64,000 nucleotides of DNA from Acidobacteriaceae bacterium (GTDB taxonomy: Bacteria > Acidobacteriota > Terriglobia > Terriglobales > Acidobacteriaceae): NCBI GenBank assembly GCA_028283655.1, contig JAPWKE010000003.1:1488001-1552000 (forward strand), in the 5' to 3' direction. The first letter of the stretch is position 1. The number at the start of each line of letters is the position of its first letter. Below, one piece after another: positions 34,937-43,091 of this stretch. The notes under the pieces are model-generated. The model saw only the letters and a list, made by a program, of their open reading frames with translations. It was not told the DNA's origin and ran no database searches. Position numbers and translations under genes: made by a program.

Positions 34937-35742
34937 TGGACTTTCCTCTAGGGTATCGCACCGCGAAGTGTGCGGGGCTGACAATCGCGGTACTTTGTGC
35001 GTTTTTCGCTGGAAAAACGGCTCTCGCACAGAATGCGCACGGGCCCAAGCCTGTATTGCATGTGGCGGCGGCGGCGGACCTGACTCCTGTGATGCCGGTG
35101 CTGGCGGCCGAGTATGAAAAGCAGACAGGGGTGCATATCGAGGCCTCCTTCGGTTCTTCGGCCACGCTGACAACGCAGTTGCAGAACGGTGCCCCGTTTG
35201 ATGTGTTTCTCTCCGCCGACATGGCCCATCCGCAGCAGTTGGCGGATGCAAAACTGACGGAAGCCGGTCCTGTGCCGTATGCGCACGGTGTGCTGGTGGT
35301 GTGGGCGCGCAAGGATTCTCCAGCCCAGCCTGTCTCTTTGCAGTCGCTGCAGAAGGCGAGCGTGACGCGGATCGCGATGGCGAACCCGGCTCATGCGCCC
35401 TATGGTCTGGCGGCTAAGCAGTATCTGCAACATGAGCATCTGTTCGCGGTGGTTGGGACGAAGCTGGTGACGGCGGAGAACATTGCGCAGACGGCGCAGT
35501 TTGTCGAGAGCGGGAACGCGCAGGTGGGGCTGATCTCGCTGACGACGGCTTCGACGGAGCACTTCCGGGAGCTGGGGAGTTATGTTCTGGTGCCGGTAGA
35601 GAGCTATGCCCCGCTGGTGCAGGCGGGTGTTGTGTTGAAGGCTTCGCATGAGGTGCCGGTGGCACAGGCGTTTCTGAAGTGGCTGACGTCGGCTGGCGTG
35701 CAGGCGCAGATGAAGGGCTTTGGGTTGGAAGCGGCTAAGTAG
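34921..35742 (+). CDS. modA: Molybdate ABC transporter substrate-binding protein
   Basis: About 273 residues. The mature part VLHVAAAADLTPVMPVLAAEYEKQTGVHIEASFGSSATL matches the ModA N-terminal lobe, including the conserved Ser/Thr anion-binding residues (GSSATLTTQL), and APFDVFLSADMAHPQQL is the next block. The leader region (GLTIAVLCAFFAGKTALAQ) is a signal peptide. The start is unsettled: GTG at 34921 and TTG at 34936 both lack a good ribosome-binding site and overlap the 5' end of thrC on the other strand. modB and modC follow only after a 2-kb peptidase gene on the opposite strand. Confidence 0.85.
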   Translation: MLKHSLDFPLGYRTAKCAGLTIAVLCAFFAGKTALAQNAHGPKPVLHVAAAADLTPVMPVLAAEYEKQTGVHIEASFGSSATLTTQLQNGAPFDVFLSADMAHPQQLADAKLTEAGPVPYAHGVLVVWARKDSPAQPVSLQSLQKASVTRIAMANPAHAPYGLAAKQYLQHEHLFAVVGTKLVTAENIAQTAQFVESGNAQVGLISLTTASTEHFRELGSYVLVPVESYAPLVQAGVVLKASHEVPVAQAFLKWLTSAGVQAQMKGFGLEAAK

Positions 35743-35763
35743 ATGGTAGTAGTGGCGTTGGGA

Positions 35764-35876
35764 GTGAAAGCTTCGACGCAAAGGTCGCTACGGGCGCAAA
35801 GTTACGCGAAGGGTTTTTGGGCGCTGCTGATGATGGTGGAAGGCAGGATGCGTTCAAAGGCAAAAGCGGGAACGTC
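35764..35876 (-). repeat. Dispersed intergenic repeat, copy E (long, inverted relative to copy D)
   Basis: The segment from GTGAAAGCTTCGACGCAAAG to GGCAAAAGCGGGAACGTC is the reverse complement of 29609-29720 with few changes. It lies between modA and the M1 peptidase gene, at the 3' ends of both. A further partial tandem copy follows at 35889-35918 (see separate entry). Confidence 0.85.
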
Positions 35877-35918
35877 TTCAAAGGTAACCATGCGTTCAAA
35901 GGCAGAAGCGGGGACGCC
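35848..35918. repeat. Two partial tandem copies of the repeat end
   Basis: ATGCGTTCAAAGGCAAAAGC (35848 onward) recurs at 35889 as ATGCGTTCAAAGGCAGAAGC, each followed by GGGAACGTC or GGGGACGCC, with a 12-base spacer. This is the end of the long repeat duplicated in place. The remaining bases to 36020 contain no gene that I can support. Confidence 0.6.
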
Positions 35919-36020
35919 TACAGACGAACGAGAAGGCGCAGCTAGACTAGAGTCGCTAATTCGACCTGCCTGCACCTTCTCATTCCCTGCTTCCTACTTC
36001 CTACTGACAACTGTCTCCAC

Positions 36021-38018
36021 TCACCTGACATCCATGGCGTCGTTGGAGCGGTCGCTGTCGGGGACGCGGTGGTCGGGGTCGAGGAGTGCTCGGGTGGCCT
36101 TTGCCGGGGTGGGAATGGTGAAGGTGTGGGTCGTGCTGCGCATCCAGGTTTCGGCAGGGACGTCGATGTCGATGTGCTGGCCACCTTCGAGCTCTACGCG
36201 CAGCGTGCAGGGCAGAACGAGTTTGTCGCGGTTTTCGACCGTGATCTTGACGCTCCTCGCCGGTTGCTGAGGATCGGTGTACGTGGCCGCCGTGATGGCG
36301 ACGTCACGCTGCCAGTTTTCGAAGTACCAGCCACGCCAGAAGTAGGTGAGGTCTTCCCCACCCTCGCTCTCCATGGTGCGGAAGAAGTCGCTGGGTGATG
36401 GGTGTTTGTAGGCCCAGTCGTTGATGTAACGGCGGAAGGCGCGGTCAAAGCGTTCGGGGCCGAGAATCTGCTCGCGCAGGAGCGTGAGGCCGAAGGCCGC
36501 CTTGAAGTAAGTGACCGGGTGGCGGTACTTGTCGCCGACGAGGTCGGAACGCATCATGAGCGACGGCGCGTTGGGGTCGGCAAGGATTTTGACGATCTGG
36601 TCGGCGGGGGTACCACCGTCCTTGGCCGGGGCGTACTCACCGTCGCGCTTGGGGCCGTACTCGCCGTGGTTGAAGTCGTTGCTTTCATAGACGTCGATGA
36701 AGGTGTTGAAGCCTTCGTCCATCCAGCCATGAGTGCGTTCGTTGGAGCCGACGATCATGGGAAACCAGGTATGCCCGATTTCATGCGCGCCGATGTAGAA
36801 GAGGACGTCTTTGCGTTCGGCGGGGCCGTCGAAGACGATGCCGGGGTACTCCATGCCTTCGGTGGGGCCGGCGACGTTGATGGCGTTGGGGTAGGGGTAC
36901 GGATACCACCGGTTGGAGAAGCGTTCGACCGCGTCCTTGATGTACTCGGTGGAGCGCGACCAAGCGTCCTGGCCTGCGGCTTCGGCGGGGTAGACGCTTT
37001 GTGCGAGCGCGGTTTTGCCGCCGGGGAGGTTGATGCGGGCGGCGTCCCAGACGAAGACGGGCGAGGCCGTGAAGGCGACGTCGCGGGTGTTGTGCATGAC
37101 GAAGTGCCAGGTTCTGGTCGTCGTGGGCTTGAACGCGGAGGCTGCGGCTGCTTCTTCCGGCGTGCGGAGGATGACGGTCTTGTCGCTGTGGCGCGCAGCG
37201 GCGAGGCGGGTGCGTTCGACGGTAGTCAGGACGGCATCAGGGTTGACGAGGTCGCCGGAGCCGGAGACAAGGAAGTTCGACGGAACGGTGACGAAGTAGC
37301 TGTAGTCGCCGTAGTCGAGGAAGAACTCGTTGGCGAGGTAGGGCTCCGTGTTCCAGCCGCGGAGGTCGTCGTAGACGCACAGGCGTGGGAACCACTGGGC
37401 GATGTCGAAGATCTCGCCCTGCGCGGATTTGCCCCAGGAGGTGCGGCCGCCCCATTCGCCGGGGACGGTGTAGTGGTAACTGATGCGGAGGCGGGTGCTG
37501 GCGCCGGGCTGGAGCGAGGTGGGGAGTTCGACCCGCATGCGGGTGTCGCTGACGACGTACTTCGCCGTGACAGGCTTGGCGGCTTTGCCTGCGGGGAGAA
37601 GTTCGACGGTGGAGAGAATGTAGCCGTCGGTGGAGGTGGCCTCGGTGCGCATGCGATGGCCGCCGTTGGCGAAGGCGCTGGAGCGCGAGCCCATGCGGTA
37701 GGTGTTTTGCTCGAGGTTGAGCCAGAGGACGTCGAGGGTGTCGGGGGAGTGGTTGGTGTAGGTGATGGTCTCGGTCGCGGTGATGGTTTTGGCGGCGGGG
37801 TCGAGGGAGGCGTGGATCTCGTAGCTGGCGCGGTTCTGCCAGTAGTGCGCTCCGGGCGAGCCGGAGGCGGAGCGGAAGTCGTTGACAGACTGCGGGAAAG
37901 CGAGCGGAGCGAAGGTCTCAAGGGGCTTGTAGTTGCCGGGTGCCAGGGCGGTTTGCGCGGTGGCGGAGAGGCACGCTGCGGCGAGGGCAGCGCTGGAGAG
38001 TCGCTGAAGCAGGTTCAT
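36021..38018 (-). CDS. Secreted M1-family zinc metallopeptidase
   Basis: 665 residues with a signal peptide (MNLLQRLSSAALAAACLSATAQ). The gluzincin motif HEIGH (412-416) with the third zinc ligand Glu 435 (GWMDEGFNTF) is intact, and GMEYPG (388-393) takes the place of the aminopeptidase GAMEN sequence. The N-terminal beta sandwich (YEIHASLDPAAKTITATETI) precedes it. These proteins are aminopeptidase-like enzymes in the periplasm or outside. The gene lies between modA and modBC on the other strand. Its G-rich complement opens long false frames on the plus strand. Confidence 0.88.
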   Translation of the reverse strand: MNLLQRLSSAALAAACLSATAQTALAPGNYKPLETFAPLAFPQSVNDFRSASGSPGAHYWQNRASYEIHASLDPAAKTITATETITYTNHSPDTLDVLWLNLEQNTYRMGSRSSAFANGGHRMRTEATSTDGYILSTVELLPAGKAAKPVTAKYVVSDTRMRVELPTSLQPGASTRLRISYHYTVPGEWGGRTSWGKSAQGEIFDIAQWFPRLCVYDDLRGWNTEPYLANEFFLDYGDYSYFVTVPSNFLVSGSGDLVNPDAVLTTVERTRLAAARHSDKTVILRTPEEAAAASAFKPTTTRTWHFVMHNTRDVAFTASPVFVWDAARINLPGGKTALAQSVYPAEAAGQDAWSRSTEYIKDAVERFSNRWYPYPYPNAINVAGPTEGMEYPGIVFDGPAERKDVLFYIGAHEIGHTWFPMIVGSNERTHGWMDEGFNTFIDVYESNDFNHGEYGPKRDGEYAPAKDGGTPADQIVKILADPNAPSLMMRSDLVGDKYRHPVTYFKAAFGLTLLREQILGPERFDRAFRRYINDWAYKHPSPSDFFRTMESEGGEDLTYFWRGWYFENWQRDVAITAATYTDPQQPARSVKITVENRDKLVLPCTLRVELEGGQHIDIDVPAETWMRSTTHTFTIPTPAKATRALLDPDHRVPDSDRSNDAMDVR

Positions 38019-38076
38019 GGAGTGATCTTAGCGTGAACTTCGCCGTGGATTGATGCATCTACACTGAGCACAGCCG

Positions 38077-38748
38077 ATGGACTTTTCTGCACTGCATCTG
38101 ACGCTTCGACTGGCCGCGCTGACGACCGCGCTACTGCTGTGCGTGGCCGTGCCGCTGGCGGCGTGGCTGGCGGAGAAAGCGACGCTGGCGAGGCGGCTGG
38201 TGCAGGCTGTCGTAGCGCTGCCGCTGGTGCTGCCGCCGACGGTACTGGGGTTCTATCTGCTGGTGGGGATGGGGCCAACGACGGTGCTGGGGCGAGCGTA
38301 CATCGCAGTGATGGGGCATACGCTGGCGTTTACGTTTCCGGGGCTGGTGGTGGGGTCGATGGTGTACTCGCTGCCGTTTGCGGTGCAGCCGTTGACCGTG
38401 GCGTTTGCGGGTGTGCCGGAGTCGCTGCGCGAGGTGGCGAGAGTGCTGGGAGCGACGCCGTGGGTGGTGTTTCGGCGGGTGACGCTGCCGCTGGCGAAGC
38501 AGGGTTTGTTGACTGCAGCGATTTTGACGTTTGCCCACACGGTGGGCGAGTTTGGCGTGGTGTTGATGCTGGGTGGAGATATTCCTGGGTCCACGCGGAC
38601 GGCGTCGATTGCGATCTTCGACCGCGTGCAGGAGGGCAACTACGCGGCGGCGAACCGAATGTCCGTGGCGCTGATTGCGTTGTCGTTCGTGGCGCTGCTG
38701 GTGGTGTATGCGCGTGGGATGTGGCGGAAGGAGTCGCAGCTTGGCTGA
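38077..38748 (+). CDS. modB: Molybdate ABC transporter permease
   Basis: 223 residues with five to six membrane helices. ALPLVLPPTVLGFYLLV and GMVYSLPFAVQPLTVAFAGVP... (VGSMVYSLPF) are conserved ModB segments; VARVLGATPWVVFRRVTLPLAK is the EAA loop that contacts ModC. LTFAHTVGEFGVVLMLGG is the C-terminal signature. The ATG at 38077 is clear. It overlaps modC by eight bases. Together with the periplasmic ModA encoded at 34921 it forms the molybdate importer. Confidence 0.9.
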   Translation: MDFSALHLTLRLAALTTALLLCVAVPLAAWLAEKATLARRLVQAVVALPLVLPPTVLGFYLLVGMGPTTVLGRAYIAVMGHTLAFTFPGLVVGSMVYSLPFAVQPLTVAFAGVPESLREVARVLGATPWVVFRRVTLPLAKQGLLTAAILTFAHTVGEFGVVLMLGGDIPGSTRTASIAIFDRVQEGNYAAANRMSVALIALSFVALLVVYARGMWRKESQLG

Positions 38749-39454
38749 GTTCCCTGTTCATCATCTGGCGGTGCGGGCTGATGTGGGTGGCCTGAAAGTT
38801 TCTGCAGAGTTGCGGCTGCATGAGCCGTGGACGGTGCTGTTCGGGCCTTCGGGCAGCGGCAAAAGCACGGTATTGCGAGCAGCGGCGGGGTTGATCCCAC
38901 AGGCTGAGGTGAAGTTTTCAAGGGTGGAGGATGGTGGCACCGTTGAGCTGGCGGGGCTGGTTCCGGAGAAGCGCGGGTTGAGCTATGCGCCGCAGGGGGC
39001 GGCGCTGTTTCCCCACATGAGCGTGCGCGAAAACGTCTGGTTTGGGCTGCTGGCGTGTGATGATCCGCTGGGGTTTGCGGTGTTGCCGGAGCAGTCGGCG
39101 AGTTTGTTGCGGGTGCATGTGTTGCGTGATCGCAGGCCGAGCGAGCTTTCAGGCGGCGAACGGCAGCGGGTGGCGTTGGCGAGGGCGTTTGCCAAGCCGC
39201 AGACGAAGCTGTTGTTGCTGGATGAACCGTTTGCGGGGCTGGATCGGGCGATGCGCGATGAGTTGCTGCCGGAGATGCTGGCGTGGACGCGCGAGCGTGG
39301 GATCGCGGTGCTGTCCGTAACGCACGATGTGGACGAGGCCCTGCTGCTGGGGGCGCAGGTGCTGCAGATGGACTCCGGCAAGATTATTGCCGCAGGCCCT
39401 GCGCGAGAGGTGCTGGCGGAAGAGCGGGAACGCGTGCTGCGAGCGCTTCGTTAG
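38741..39454 (+). CDS. modC: Molybdate ABC transporter ATPase
   Basis: 237 residues. Walker A FGPSGSGKST (34-43), the signature LSGGERQRVALARA and Walker B LLLLDEPFAGLD are intact; TQ-type Q loop appears as SYAPQGAALFPH. The start is a TTG at 38741 inside the end of modB, with AAGGAG eight bases upstream; no ATG fits. At 237 residues it lacks the C-terminal molybdate-sensing TOBE (MOP) domain of the 352-residue E. coli ModC, so it is a short form. It powers molybdate uptake. Confidence 0.88.
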   Translation: MAEFPVHHLAVRADVGGLKVSAELRLHEPWTVLFGPSGSGKSTVLRAAAGLIPQAEVKFSRVEDGGTVELAGLVPEKRGLSYAPQGAALFPHMSVRENVWFGLLACDDPLGFAVLPEQSASLLRVHVLRDRRPSELSGGERQRVALARAFAKPQTKLLLLDEPFAGLDRAMRDELLPEMLAWTRERGIAVLSVTHDVDEALLLGAQVLQMDSGKIIAAGPAREVLAEERERVLRALR

Positions 39455-39512
39455 AGCGTAGAGGGGTAGAGTTTAGAGCGTAGAGACGCCGTCTACGCTC
39501 GACTGTCTATCC
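39455..39512. repeat. AGAGCGTAGA repeat patch with hairpin between modC and murB
   Basis: AGAGCGTAGAG occurs twice (from 39453 and from 39475), the second forming a 9-bp hairpin GAGCGTAGA/TCTACGCTC (39476-39484 with 39492-39500). The patch covers the last codons of murB and the 3' flank of modC, so it may end transcription of both. Related text (AGTAGAGCGTAGACAGTAG) lies at 41100-41118. Confidence 0.55.
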
Positions 39513-40573
39513 TCTACAACCTGCATGGTCACCGGTTCGCGGATGAGGGTGACGCCGAAGCGGGCCTGGACTGCGGCGGTGATTTCCTGCTGAAAGGCTG
39601 CGACGTCAGCGAAGGTGGCGTGGCCGCGGTTGACGACGGCAAGCGTGTGCTTGGTGGAGATGCCGACGGGGCCGGCGCCAAAGCCTTTGACGAAGCCTGC
39701 GCGCTCCAGCAACCAGGCGGCGGGGAGCTTGAGGAGGCCGGGACCGGCGGGCCAGTTGGGGACGGCGGCGGTGTCGAGGCCGACAGCGGCGGCAATTTGT
39801 GGCAGCAACGCGGCGTCAACGATGGCGTTTTTGAAGAAGGAGCCTGCGCTGCGGACGTCGGGGTCTCCGGCAACAAGGAGCATTCCCTTGGAACGGCGAA
39901 TCTCGCGGACGGCCGCGGCGACCTGCTGAACGGTGGGGAGAGGCGTTTCGGCGGTGGAGCCGTCGAGACCGAAGTGGCGGCGAAGGTCGGCGTAACGAAG
40001 GTTCGGCTGGCCGTTGGGCTGGAGCCGGAAGGTGACGCGGGTGACGAGGAAGCGGCTGGGTTCTTCGATGTTGAAACGGCTTTCGCGGTAGCGGAAGTGG
40101 CAGTCTGCGGCGGAGAGCCAGACGAAGGTTCCCTGCTCGCGGTCATAGGCGCGGACGCTTTCGATGACCTCGGAGACCTCCTGGCCGTAGGCCCCGACGT
40201 TCTGGACGGGGGTTCCGCCGACGGAGCCGGGGATGCCTGCGAGGCATTCGACGCCAGCGTACCCGGCGCTGACGACGCGGGAGACGAAGTCGTCCCAAAG
40301 GACGCCTGCACCGACATTGAAGAGGTCGGCACTGCGGGGCTCGATGCCGGTGATCTGCATGTGCAGAACGAGGCCCGGGAAGCCTTCATCGTCGACGAGG
40401 AGGTTGCTGCCGCCGCCGAGGACGAAGACGGGGATGCTGCGCGAAGAGGCCCAGTTTAGGGCTTCGAGGAGGTCTTCTTCGCTGCGGATGGGGGCCAGCC
40501 AGCGGGCGTTGCCGCCAACGCCGAAGGTGGTGAGGGGCGCGAGCGGAACGTTTTCATGGAGTTCAAAACTCAT
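39473..40573 (-). CDS. murB: UDP-N-acetylenolpyruvoylglucosamine reductase
   Basis: 366 residues. The FAD site is seen as LGGGSNLLVDDEGF and LAGIPGSVGGTPVQNVGAYGQE, the catalytic Ser as SAGSFFKN, and the C-terminal acid in the strand TLIREPV, so this is a type I MurB. It reduces enolpyruvyl-UDP-GlcNAc to UDP-MurNAc in peptidoglycan synthesis in the cytoplasm. The ATG at 40573 gives the standard start MSFELHENVPLAPLTTF. After LIREPVTMQVVE there is a 13-residue tail (ending DGVSTL) encoded by the repeat patch at 39473-39512, which is probably an accidental extension. Confidence 0.92.
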   Translation of the reverse strand: MSFELHENVPLAPLTTFGVGGNARWLAPIRSEEDLLEALNWASSRSIPVFVLGGGSNLLVDDEGFPGLVLHMQITGIEPRSADLFNVGAGVLWDDFVSRVVSAGYAGVECLAGIPGSVGGTPVQNVGAYGQEVSEVIESVRAYDREQGTFVWLSAADCHFRYRESRFNIEEPSRFLVTRVTFRLQPNGQPNLRYADLRRHFGLDGSTAETPLPTVQQVAAAVREIRRSKGMLLVAGDPDVRSAGSFFKNAIVDAALLPQIAAAVGLDTAAVPNWPAGPGLLKLPAAWLLERAGFVKGFGAGPVGISTKHTLAVVNRGHATFADVAAFQQEITAAVQARFGVTLIREPVTMQVVEDRQSSVDGVSTL

Positions 40574-40669
40574 CGGTTTGAGCCTATCGCGAACGAAGTG
40601 GGATTTTCCGCATCCGTACGCGAGTCGTACAATCAAATACACGAGTAGTACCCAGGAGAACAACGTTTT

Positions 40670-41095
40670 ATGTACCCAGAGCTGATGATCATTCCGATGC
40701 GCGAAGAACTGACCCGCGCAGGCATCCTCGAAGCACGCACGAGCGAAGACGTCGATCAGGCGATCGCGAAGCCGGGGACGACCATGGTGGTCGTTAACTC
40801 GATCTGCGGTTGCGCCGCAGGCAAGATGCGTCCGGGCGTTCGCCTGGCGCTGCAGCACACGGTGAAGCCGGACCAGTCGGTGACTGTGTTTGCCGGACAG
40901 GACCGCGAAGCGACCGATCGCGCTCGCGCGAACTTCGGTGGACACCCGCCGACCTCGCCGTCGATTGCGATCTTCCGCGATGGACAGCTTGTGTACCTGA
41001 TGCAGCGTTCGGCGATCGAAGGTTCGACCGCACCGGCGATTGCACAGGAACTGACCCGCGCGTTCGAAGCTTACTGCGGAACACCAGCGGCGTAG
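40670..41095 (+). CDS. Bacilliredoxin (BrxA/BrxB, UPF0403/YphP family)
   Basis: 141 residues. The N-terminus MYPELMIIPMREELTRAGI and the redox centre VVNSICGCAAGKMRPG with Cys 46-Gly-Cys 48 are the defining features of this thioredoxin-fold family, which removes bacillithiol from oxidised proteins in Firmicutes. The presence in an organism that may not make bacillithiol is common in this family; the thiol partner here is unknown. GGAG precedes the ATG. The gene diverges from murB with 96 bases between the starts. Confidence 0.85.
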   Translation: MYPELMIIPMREELTRAGILEARTSEDVDQAIAKPGTTMVVVNSICGCAAGKMRPGVRLALQHTVKPDQSVTVFAGQDREATDRARANFGGHPPTSPSIAIFRDGQLVYLMQRSAIEGSTAPAIAQELTRAFEAYCGTPAA

Positions 41096-41232
41096 CAAAC
41101 AGTAGAGCGTAGACAGTAGAAAGAACAGAGGGTGGTGCGGCATTTTGCTGCGCCACTTTTTTTGTTTTGGGCAAGGCTTATTTGTTTGAACGAAAGCCTC
41201 AACTTCGGCGGTGGCTGGCCGATAGAGAGGGT

Positions 41233-42186
41233 ATGTCCTCGACGCCCCATGTGCTCGCTTTTCGTCCTGCCGGTCCTTCTCGCGCGACGGCGGCAGCTAT
41301 TCCGACGCACCGTCCTCCGTATGTTCTGCTTGGCCCCAGCCCTGCGATGGCGCGGGTGTGGCAGCAGGTTCGCCGAGTGGCTCCCTACTTCCGCACGGCG
41401 CTGTTGACGGGCGAGCGCGGGACAGGCGTTGAGGCCGTGGCGCAGGCGTTGCATGTTCTTTCTCCGTTGCGCGATGAGCCGTTTACGGCGCTGCCTCCGT
41501 CGGACGCCGAGGTGCGGTTGGCGACGGTTTCGATGAAGCAGCTTGCGGCGGGAACGTACTACTTTCCCGAGGTGGATTGCCTGTCTCCGGCAGCGCAACT
41601 TGGGTTGCTGCGGATGCTGCGTGTGCGGCGGCCACAGCAGGTGAGCGTAATTGCGTCGGCGAGCACGGAGTTGCGGCCACTGGTTTCGGCGGGAGGCTTT
41701 TCTGCGGAGCTGGCGAGTGCGCTTTCTGCACTGCAGCTTGCGGTGCCACCGTTGCGGGATCGTCGCGAGGATATTCCTACGCTGGCGGCTGCGGTGCTCG
41801 AAGTCGAGAACAAGCGTCGTGAGGAAGCGCGCGAGATGCCGCCGGAGCTCTTCGAGCGGCTAGCGAAGGAGGCCTGGCCGGGGAATCTGCCGCAGATGCA
41901 GAGCGTGATCCGGCTGGTGCTGGAACGGTTTCCGGCTGGTTCCGAGATGGCCGAAGAGGATTTAGAGAAGCTGATTGCAAGCACGCTGCCGAAGGTGGAA
42001 GCAGAGGCCGAGCCGGTCCCCTTGCTAAAGCTCGATCAGGTGGTGCATGAGCATATTCGGGCGGTGCTGCTGCGTTGCAATGGGAACAAGCTGCGTGCGG
42101 CAGAGGTGCTGGGGATCAGCCGGTCGACACTGTATCGGATGCTGGATGCGAACGCAGTCAACGGCGGTCTTTCGATCGCGAGTTAG
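41233..42186 (+). CDS. Degenerate NtrC-like regulator (AAA-like domain with Fis-type HTH)
   Basis: 317 residues. The product shows the skeleton of a sigma-54 activator: TALLTGERGTGVEAVAQAL stands where Walker A (G-E-x-G-T-G-K-E) belongs but Lys is Val 66; TYYFPEVDCLSPAAQLGLLRML replaces the Walker B segment; no GAFTGA loop is present; the C-terminal RLAKEAWPGNLPQMQSVI and the Fis helix-turn-helix (NKLRAAEVLGISRSTLYRML) are well kept. It is therefore unlikely to hydrolyse ATP or contact sigma-54 and may act as a plain DNA-binding regulator. No receiver domain is present. The ATG at 41233 follows GAGAGG. Confidence 0.75.
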   Translation: MSSTPHVLAFRPAGPSRATAAAIPTHRPPYVLLGPSPAMARVWQQVRRVAPYFRTALLTGERGTGVEAVAQALHVLSPLRDEPFTALPPSDAEVRLATVSMKQLAAGTYYFPEVDCLSPAAQLGLLRMLRVRRPQQVSVIASASTELRPLVSAGGFSAELASALSALQLAVPPLRDRREDIPTLAAAVLEVENKRREEAREMPPELFERLAKEAWPGNLPQMQSVIRLVLERFPAGSEMAEEDLEKLIASTLPKVEAEAEPVPLLKLDQVVHEHIRAVLLRCNGNKLRAAEVLGISRSTLYRMLDANAVNGGLSIAS

Positions 42187-42255
42187 TGCGAAGTCGTTGC
42201 GGTTCGAGGCTGTTCCAAAGTTTCTTCCACGAACGACTTTATCGATTGCGATAGC

Positions 42256-42295
42256 CTAAGCTGCGCTGTCCCTTGTGCTCTATCGAGCAGCTTAG
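42256..42295. terminator. Possible terminator hairpin between convergent genes
   Basis: CTAAGCTGC (42256-42264) pairs with GCAGCTTAG (42287-42295) around a 22-base loop; it overlaps the stop codon of the minus-strand gene. No clear T tract follows, so this is a tentative call. Confidence 0.4.
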
Positions 42296-42987
42296 TGAGT
42301 AACGGGGTCACTTGAGAACTTTGTCGCATGCCAGAAGGCGAGTACCTTTGTCGGCCATGCGCCTTCGTGCTTTACGAAGCTGTACTTTGCGGTTCCGTCT
42401 TCGAAGTTATGAGCGCCTGCCTGGGTGGTTTCGGGGCCCTCTTCGCGGAGTTGAGCTTCACTCTTCAGCGAGGGGCGGACGATGGCGATGTGGCCGGGTT
42501 TGCTGGCGATTGGATTGATGTAATCCAGCACAACGAGATCGCCTTCGTTGGCGTGACGCTGGGCTTCTTCAAACGTCTTGATCTGTTGCCAGCCTTCCCT
42601 GCGGCCGTCGGATGAGGCAAACCAGCGACCTTGCGCGCTAGCCAGGAACGACTGTTTGTGGTCCGGTGGGCGGAGCATGTAGACGCCGATTCGCTCGCCC
42701 ACGGCGGCGGCAAAGGCAGAGCAGTGAGTGTGTCCGCGGAGGTCTCCCGCGCCCAGTGGATTGCCGTTCTTCCAGTCCACCTTGAGGCCGGAGACCCAGT
42801 GGTGCTCCACGTCCATGTCGTTCAGAAGCTTCAACAATTGCAGGCCGCCCGGCGTGATGGGCCCGCAGCACGCGGGTGGCGGAAGAGGCCTGGCAGCTTC
42901 GGTAGAGGTGACTTCCTGCGCACGGACGCCTGCGCTAACCGCTGCGAGCATCAAGACGAACACAAACCACGGCTTCATGCAGCCCAT
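42292..42987 (-). CDS. Secreted protein with NlpC/P60- or CHAP-like features
   Basis: 231 residues with a signal peptide (MKPWFVFVLMLAAVSAGVRAQ). The mature part holds GHTHCSAFAAAVGERIGVYML, a possible Cys nucleophile at the start of a helix, and EGDLVVLDYINPIASKPGHIAIVRP, where a His precedes a hydrophobic strand; this Cys-then-His order is that of papain-fold amidases acting on peptidoglycan. Conservation is not strong enough for a firm family call. Starts at 42987 and 42978 both leave a signal peptide. It is convergent with the regulator gene, whose 3' flank holds a 9-bp hairpin (42256-42264 with 42287-42295). Confidence 0.6.
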   Translation of the reverse strand: MGCMKPWFVFVLMLAAVSAGVRAQEVTSTEAARPLPPPACCGPITPGGLQLLKLLNDMDVEHHWVSGLKVDWKNGNPLGAGDLRGHTHCSAFAAAVGERIGVYMLRPPDHKQSFLASAQGRWFASSDGRREGWQQIKTFEEAQRHANEGDLVVLDYINPIASKPGHIAIVRPSLKSEAQLREEGPETTQAGAHNFEDGTAKYSFVKHEGAWPTKVLAFWHATKFSSDPVTH

Positions 42988-43091
42988 CGTACCGGATCGC
43001 AGGTTCTGTGGAATCACTGCTTTGCTATTCTCTGCACAGGCCCCCGTTGTGTTTGTTCGAGGTCATCCCTTCTTGCGCGGCATAGAGACTG

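Noticed and set aside
35743-36270. Plus-strand frame of 175 codons after modA
   Set aside because: It consists of the dispersed repeat and the antisense of the M1 peptidase 3' end.
36402-38036. Long plus-strand frame of 544 codons opposite the M1 peptidase gene
   Set aside because: It is the antisense of a gene with intact zinc motif and signal peptide; its translation is a Gly/Val/Asp-rich string without hydrophobic core or motif, caused by G-rich codon composition.
40574-41143. 190-codon N-terminal extension of the murB frame
   Set aside because: The MurB fold begins at the ATG at 40573; the extension runs through the promoter and the oppositely oriented bacilliredoxin gene.
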